Of a stretch of DNA of 6,744 bases, positions 4,657 to 6,744 are shown piece after piece. Positions within the stretch are counted from its first letter, which is position 1; each line of letters starts with the position of its first letter. The notes under the pieces are model-generated. The model made no database searches and had not been told where the DNA came from. It worked only from the letters and a program-made list of their open reading frames with translations. This DNA is from an uncultured Lysobacter sp. GTDB lineage: Bacteria > Pseudomonadota > Gammaproteobacteria > Xanthomonadales > Xanthomonadaceae. The translations under genes and the position numbers were made by a program. Location: positions 1 through 6,744 of the forward strand of contig CADCUA010000456.1 of assembly GCA_902805755.1 (NCBI GenBank), written 5' to 3'.

Positions 4657-5997
4657 ATGGCGATTTCCAGTGCAGGCATCGGTTCGGGTTTGGACGTCAA
4701 CAGTCTGGTCAGCCAGCTGGTGGCCGCCGAACGCGCGCCCGGCGACCAGCGGTTCGCGAAGGTCGAAACTACGACGAAGGCGCAGATCTCCGCGTTCGGC
4801 GCATTGCGCAGCGCGCTCGCCGGCTTGGAAAGCGCGCTGAAGAAATTCGACGGCATTGGCGCCGACCTCGGCCGCAAGGTCACGGTCGGCACCGATGCAG
4901 GCTTCGCCGCGAGCGCGGACGTCACCGCGTCCACGGGCAGCTACCGCATCAGCGTCGAACGCCTCGCCGCCGCGCACAAGCTGCATTCCGCGGCCGCCGC
5001 GAGCACCACGCAGATCGGCCACGGCACGCTCTCGATCGCGGTCGGCAGCGACGCGCCGATCGACATCGTGATTGCCGAGGGCAAGGGCACGCTGTCCGAT
5101 ATCCGCGATGCGATCAACGCCAAGACCGGTGGCAAGGGCGTCACCGCCACCGTCGTGCGGGGCGACAGCGGCGACGTGCTGGTGCTCGGCTCCACCAAGG
5201 TGGGCAGCCAGGGTGCACTCACGATTACCGCAAGCGGTGGTAACGGCGGACTGGGCGTGCTTGCGACGACCGGCGGCACGCAGACCGTTGCAACCGCAGC
5301 GACCGATGCACAGGTCGTCATCGACGGCATCACCCGCACGGCCAGCACCAACAAGCTCACCGATGCGATCAGTGGCGTCACGCTCGACCTCACGAAGGCG
5401 AAGCCGGGCGAAACGTTCTCGCTCGACATCACCTCCGATGTCAGCACGCTCAAGGTCGGCGTGCTTAGCCTGATCAGCGCCTACAACACCGCACTGACCG
5501 CGATCCGCACGCAGGGCGCGGCCGGTGGCGAAGGCAAGACCGCAGGCGCGCTCAGCGGCGACGCGGCGCCGCGCTCGATGACGCAGACACTGCGCAGCCT
5601 GGTCAGCACGAACTACAGCGCGCTGTCCTCGCTCGGCATGAAGACGGCCGTCGATGGCTCGCTGAGCATGGACGGCGCGAAGTTCGACGCCGCGATGGCG
5701 AGCGATCCGGATTCCGTGAAACGCCTGCTCGGCGACGACGGTGCGCTAGGCAAGGCCATGCGCACTTCGGTTGCCGCATACACGAAAGTCGACGGCATGA
5801 TCGCCGGCCGCACCGACACGCTCAACGGCCGCATCAAGCAGCTAGGCCGCCAACGCGAATCCTTCGAAACGCGCATCAGCAACGTCGAAGCCGTCTACCG
5901 CCGCCAGTTCACCGCGCTCGACGCGATGATGTCCAAGATGCAAAGCACCAGCAGCTTCCTCAACCAGCAGCTGGCCCAGTTCAGCAACCAGTCCTGA
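4657..5997 (+). CDS. fliD: Flagellar filament cap protein (hook-associated protein 2)
   Basis: This 446-residue cap protein is exported to the filament tip, where its oligomer guides flagellin folding and insertion. The N-terminus shows the FliD_N signature GIGSGLDV at 7-14, followed by NSLVSQLVAAERAP. The middle holds a Gly/Ala/Thr-rich beta region with VIDGI at 220-224 and DAISGVTLDLTKAKPGE, characteristic of FliD. The C-terminal domain begins with SAYNTALTAIR near 275-283, contains LSSLGMKTAVDGSLSMD and VKRLLGD, and ends in a long helical/coiled-coil tail (about 378-446) with SSFLNQQLAQF. Length is within the usual range. The ATG is fixed by GAGGAG (4647-4652) a few bases upstream. It has its own FliA promoter and is followed after 19 bases by fliS. 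Confidence 0.97.
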   Translation: MAISSAGIGSGLDVNSLVSQLVAAERAPGDQRFAKVETTTKAQISAFGALRSALAGLESALKKFDGIGADLGRKVTVGTDAGFAASADVTASTGSYRISVERLAAAHKLHSAAAASTTQIGHGTLSIAVGSDAPIDIVIAEGKGTLSDIRDAINAKTGGKGVTATVVRGDSGDVLVLGSTKVGSQGALTITASGGNGGLGVLATTGGTQTVATAATDAQVVIDGITRTASTNKLTDAISGVTLDLTKAKPGETFSLDITSDVSTLKVGVLSLISAYNTALTAIRTQGAAGGEGKTAGALSGDAAPRSMTQTLRSLVSTNYSALSSLGMKTAVDGSLSMDGAKFDAAMASDPDSVKRLLGDDGALGKAMRTSVAAYTKVDGMIAGRTDTLNGRIKQLGRQRESFETRISNVEAVYRRQFTALDAMMSKMQSTSSFLNQQLAQFSNQS

Positions 5998-6016
5998 CCC
6001 CCCGGACCCGACCGCC

Positions 6017-6433
6017 ATGTACAGCCGCAACCTCGCCTCCCAGTACAAGCAGACCGGTGTCACCAGCGCCGTGCTGGACGCCGATCCACACCGCCTGATC
6101 TCGCTCATGTTCGCCGGTGCTCGTCAGCGCCTGAAGCTGGCCGCGGCCTGCATCGGCGCAGGCAACATCGCGCGCAAGGGTGAGGCGATCAGCGAGATCA
6201 GCCTGATCATCGGCAGCCTCGACGGTTCGCTGGACCATGAGGCTGGCGGCGAACTCGCGAACGGCCTGGCTGCGTTGTATGACTACATGCAGCGCCGCCT
6301 GGTCGAGGCGAACTTCAACAACGACGCATCGATCCTGCTGGAGATCGACGGCCTGTTCGCCGACATCGAAGGCGCATGGAATGCGATCGCACCCAGCGCG
6401 CAAGCGCCCGTGGCGGCAGTGGGCGGGCGATGA
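6017..6433 (+). CDS. fliS: Flagellin export chaperone FliS
   Basis: This 138-residue, mostly helical cytosolic protein should bind the C-terminus of flagellin, prevent premature polymerisation and hand it to the export gate. Family marks include the N-terminal MYSRNLASQYKQT, DPHRLISLMFAGARQRL and GEAISEISLIIGSLDGSLD. The late LYDYMQRRLVEAN block, with LYDYM at 87-91, is also present. The last dozen or so residues are Ala/Pro/Gly-rich and look like a short unstructured tail. It begins 19 bases after fliD with only a weak ribosome binding site, so coupling to fliD translation is likely. Its TGA overlaps the ATG of the next gene (ATGA at 6430-6433). Confidence 0.96.
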   Translation: MYSRNLASQYKQTGVTSAVLDADPHRLISLMFAGARQRLKLAAACIGAGNIARKGEAISEISLIIGSLDGSLDHEAGGELANGLAALYDYMQRRLVEANFNNDASILLEIDGLFADIEGAWNAIAPSAQAPVAAVGGR

Positions 6434-6708
6434 GCCTCTCGGTGCCGGTCGAACAGATCCGCGCCGCGATTGCCGCGCAGGACTGGGACGCCGCGGACGC
6501 GTTGCTCGATGCGCACGATGCGGATGTTCGCGCGTATTTCAGTGATCCGACCCGCCAACCGTCGCTGTCGGAATGCGCACGCGTGTTCGCGGTGCAGCAG
6601 GCGCTGATGGCTGAACTCGCCGCCGCCCGCGATGCCACCTCCGACGCACTGCGCCGCCTGCACCAGGACCGTCGCGGCGTCAGCGCCTATCTCGGCGCCG
6701 GCGCGTGA
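6430..6708 (+). CDS. Small FliT-like flagellar protein
   Basis: This is a 92-residue, acidic, Ala-rich and probably all-helical protein. The start ATG at 6430 overlaps the fliS stop as ATGA, so it is probably translated by re-initiation from fliS. The length, the helical character and the place directly after fliS are those of FliT, the chaperone of the FliD cap protein. The sequence itself is weakly conserved in that family and I see no decisive motif, so the assignment rests largely on position. Its own stop overlaps the GTG of the following frame (GTGA at 6705-6708), continuing the coupled arrangement. The alternative is a lineage-specific flagellar protein of unknown role. Confidence 0.8.
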   Translation: MSLSVPVEQIRAAIAAQDWDAADALLDAHDADVRAYFSDPTRQPSLSECARVFAVQQALMAELAAARDATSDALRRLHQDRRGVSAYLGAGA

Positions 6709-6744
6709 TTCCCGCGGCGGCCGACGCAGCACTGTTCGGCGATG
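6705..6744 (+). CDS. Start of a further coupled gene, possibly a PilZ protein (3' end outside window)
   Basis: A frame opens with GTG at 6705-6707, overlapping the previous stop as GTGA, and reads VIPAAADAALFGD before the window ends. The overlap and the good codon use make it a likely real gene. In related xanthomonads a PilZ-domain gene often follows the fliD-fliS block, and the AD-x-x-LFGD opening would fit. Thirteen codons are too few to establish a family. Confidence 0.5.
   Translation, partial: MIPAAADAALFGD

Noticed and set aside
4140..4934. A 264-codon minus-strand frame over flaG and the fliD start
   Set aside because: It is antisense to two well-supported genes and to a FliA promoter, with no recognisable domain.
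6061..6087. GCCGATCC inside fliS as an internal FliA promoter
   Set aside because: There is no -35 match at the right distance. The bases encode the conserved ADPH segment of FliS.

Overview
The window is a flagellar filament locus from a high-GC gammaproteobacterium. The layout (single flagellin, FlaG, cap protein, FliS, FliT-like protein, possible PilZ gene, plus c-di-GMP genes nearby) and the FliA-type promoters fit the Lysobacteraceae/Xanthomonadaceae (Lysobacter or Luteimonas-like). That placement is an inference from gene order and protein flavour, not from a database search. All recognised genes lie on the + strand.

Left part (1-2321). The window opens inside the C-terminal end of an EAL-domain c-di-GMP phosphodiesterase. 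A low-specificity L-threonine aldolase (ltaE) follows, a metabolic gene with no obvious tie to motility. Next is a YcgR-type PilZ protein, the c-di-GMP-responsive flagellar brake family. A plausible sigma-28 (FliA) promoter precedes it, so it may be switched on together with the filament genes.

Middle (2322-2925). About 600 bases hold no gene I can support. The distal part carries two FliA-type promoter matches, one excellent (2801-2827) and one good (2712-2738). A GC-rich leader hairpin and a strong ribosome binding site follow, just before the flagellin.

Right part (2926-6744). fliC (387 aa flagellin) is followed by a strong hairpin, then flaG, then a third well-matched FliA promoter, then fliD (filament cap), fliS (flagellin export chaperone), a small FliT-like gene and the first codons of a further gene that may be another PilZ protein. 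fliS, the FliT-like gene and the last gene are tightly packed, two of the junctions being ATGA and GTGA stop/start overlaps, which suggests translational coupling. The hairpin after fliC, together with the separate fliD promoter, would let flagellin be made in large excess over cap and chaperones.

I found no mobile element, CRISPR, rRNA or tRNA. I do not see a wholly new system. The most notable points are regulatory: a 13-base block shared by the fliC and fliD promoters, the tandem fliC promoters, the probable FliA control of the PilZ gene, two look-alike hairpins around the flaG start, and a substituted Ser in the PilZ signature.
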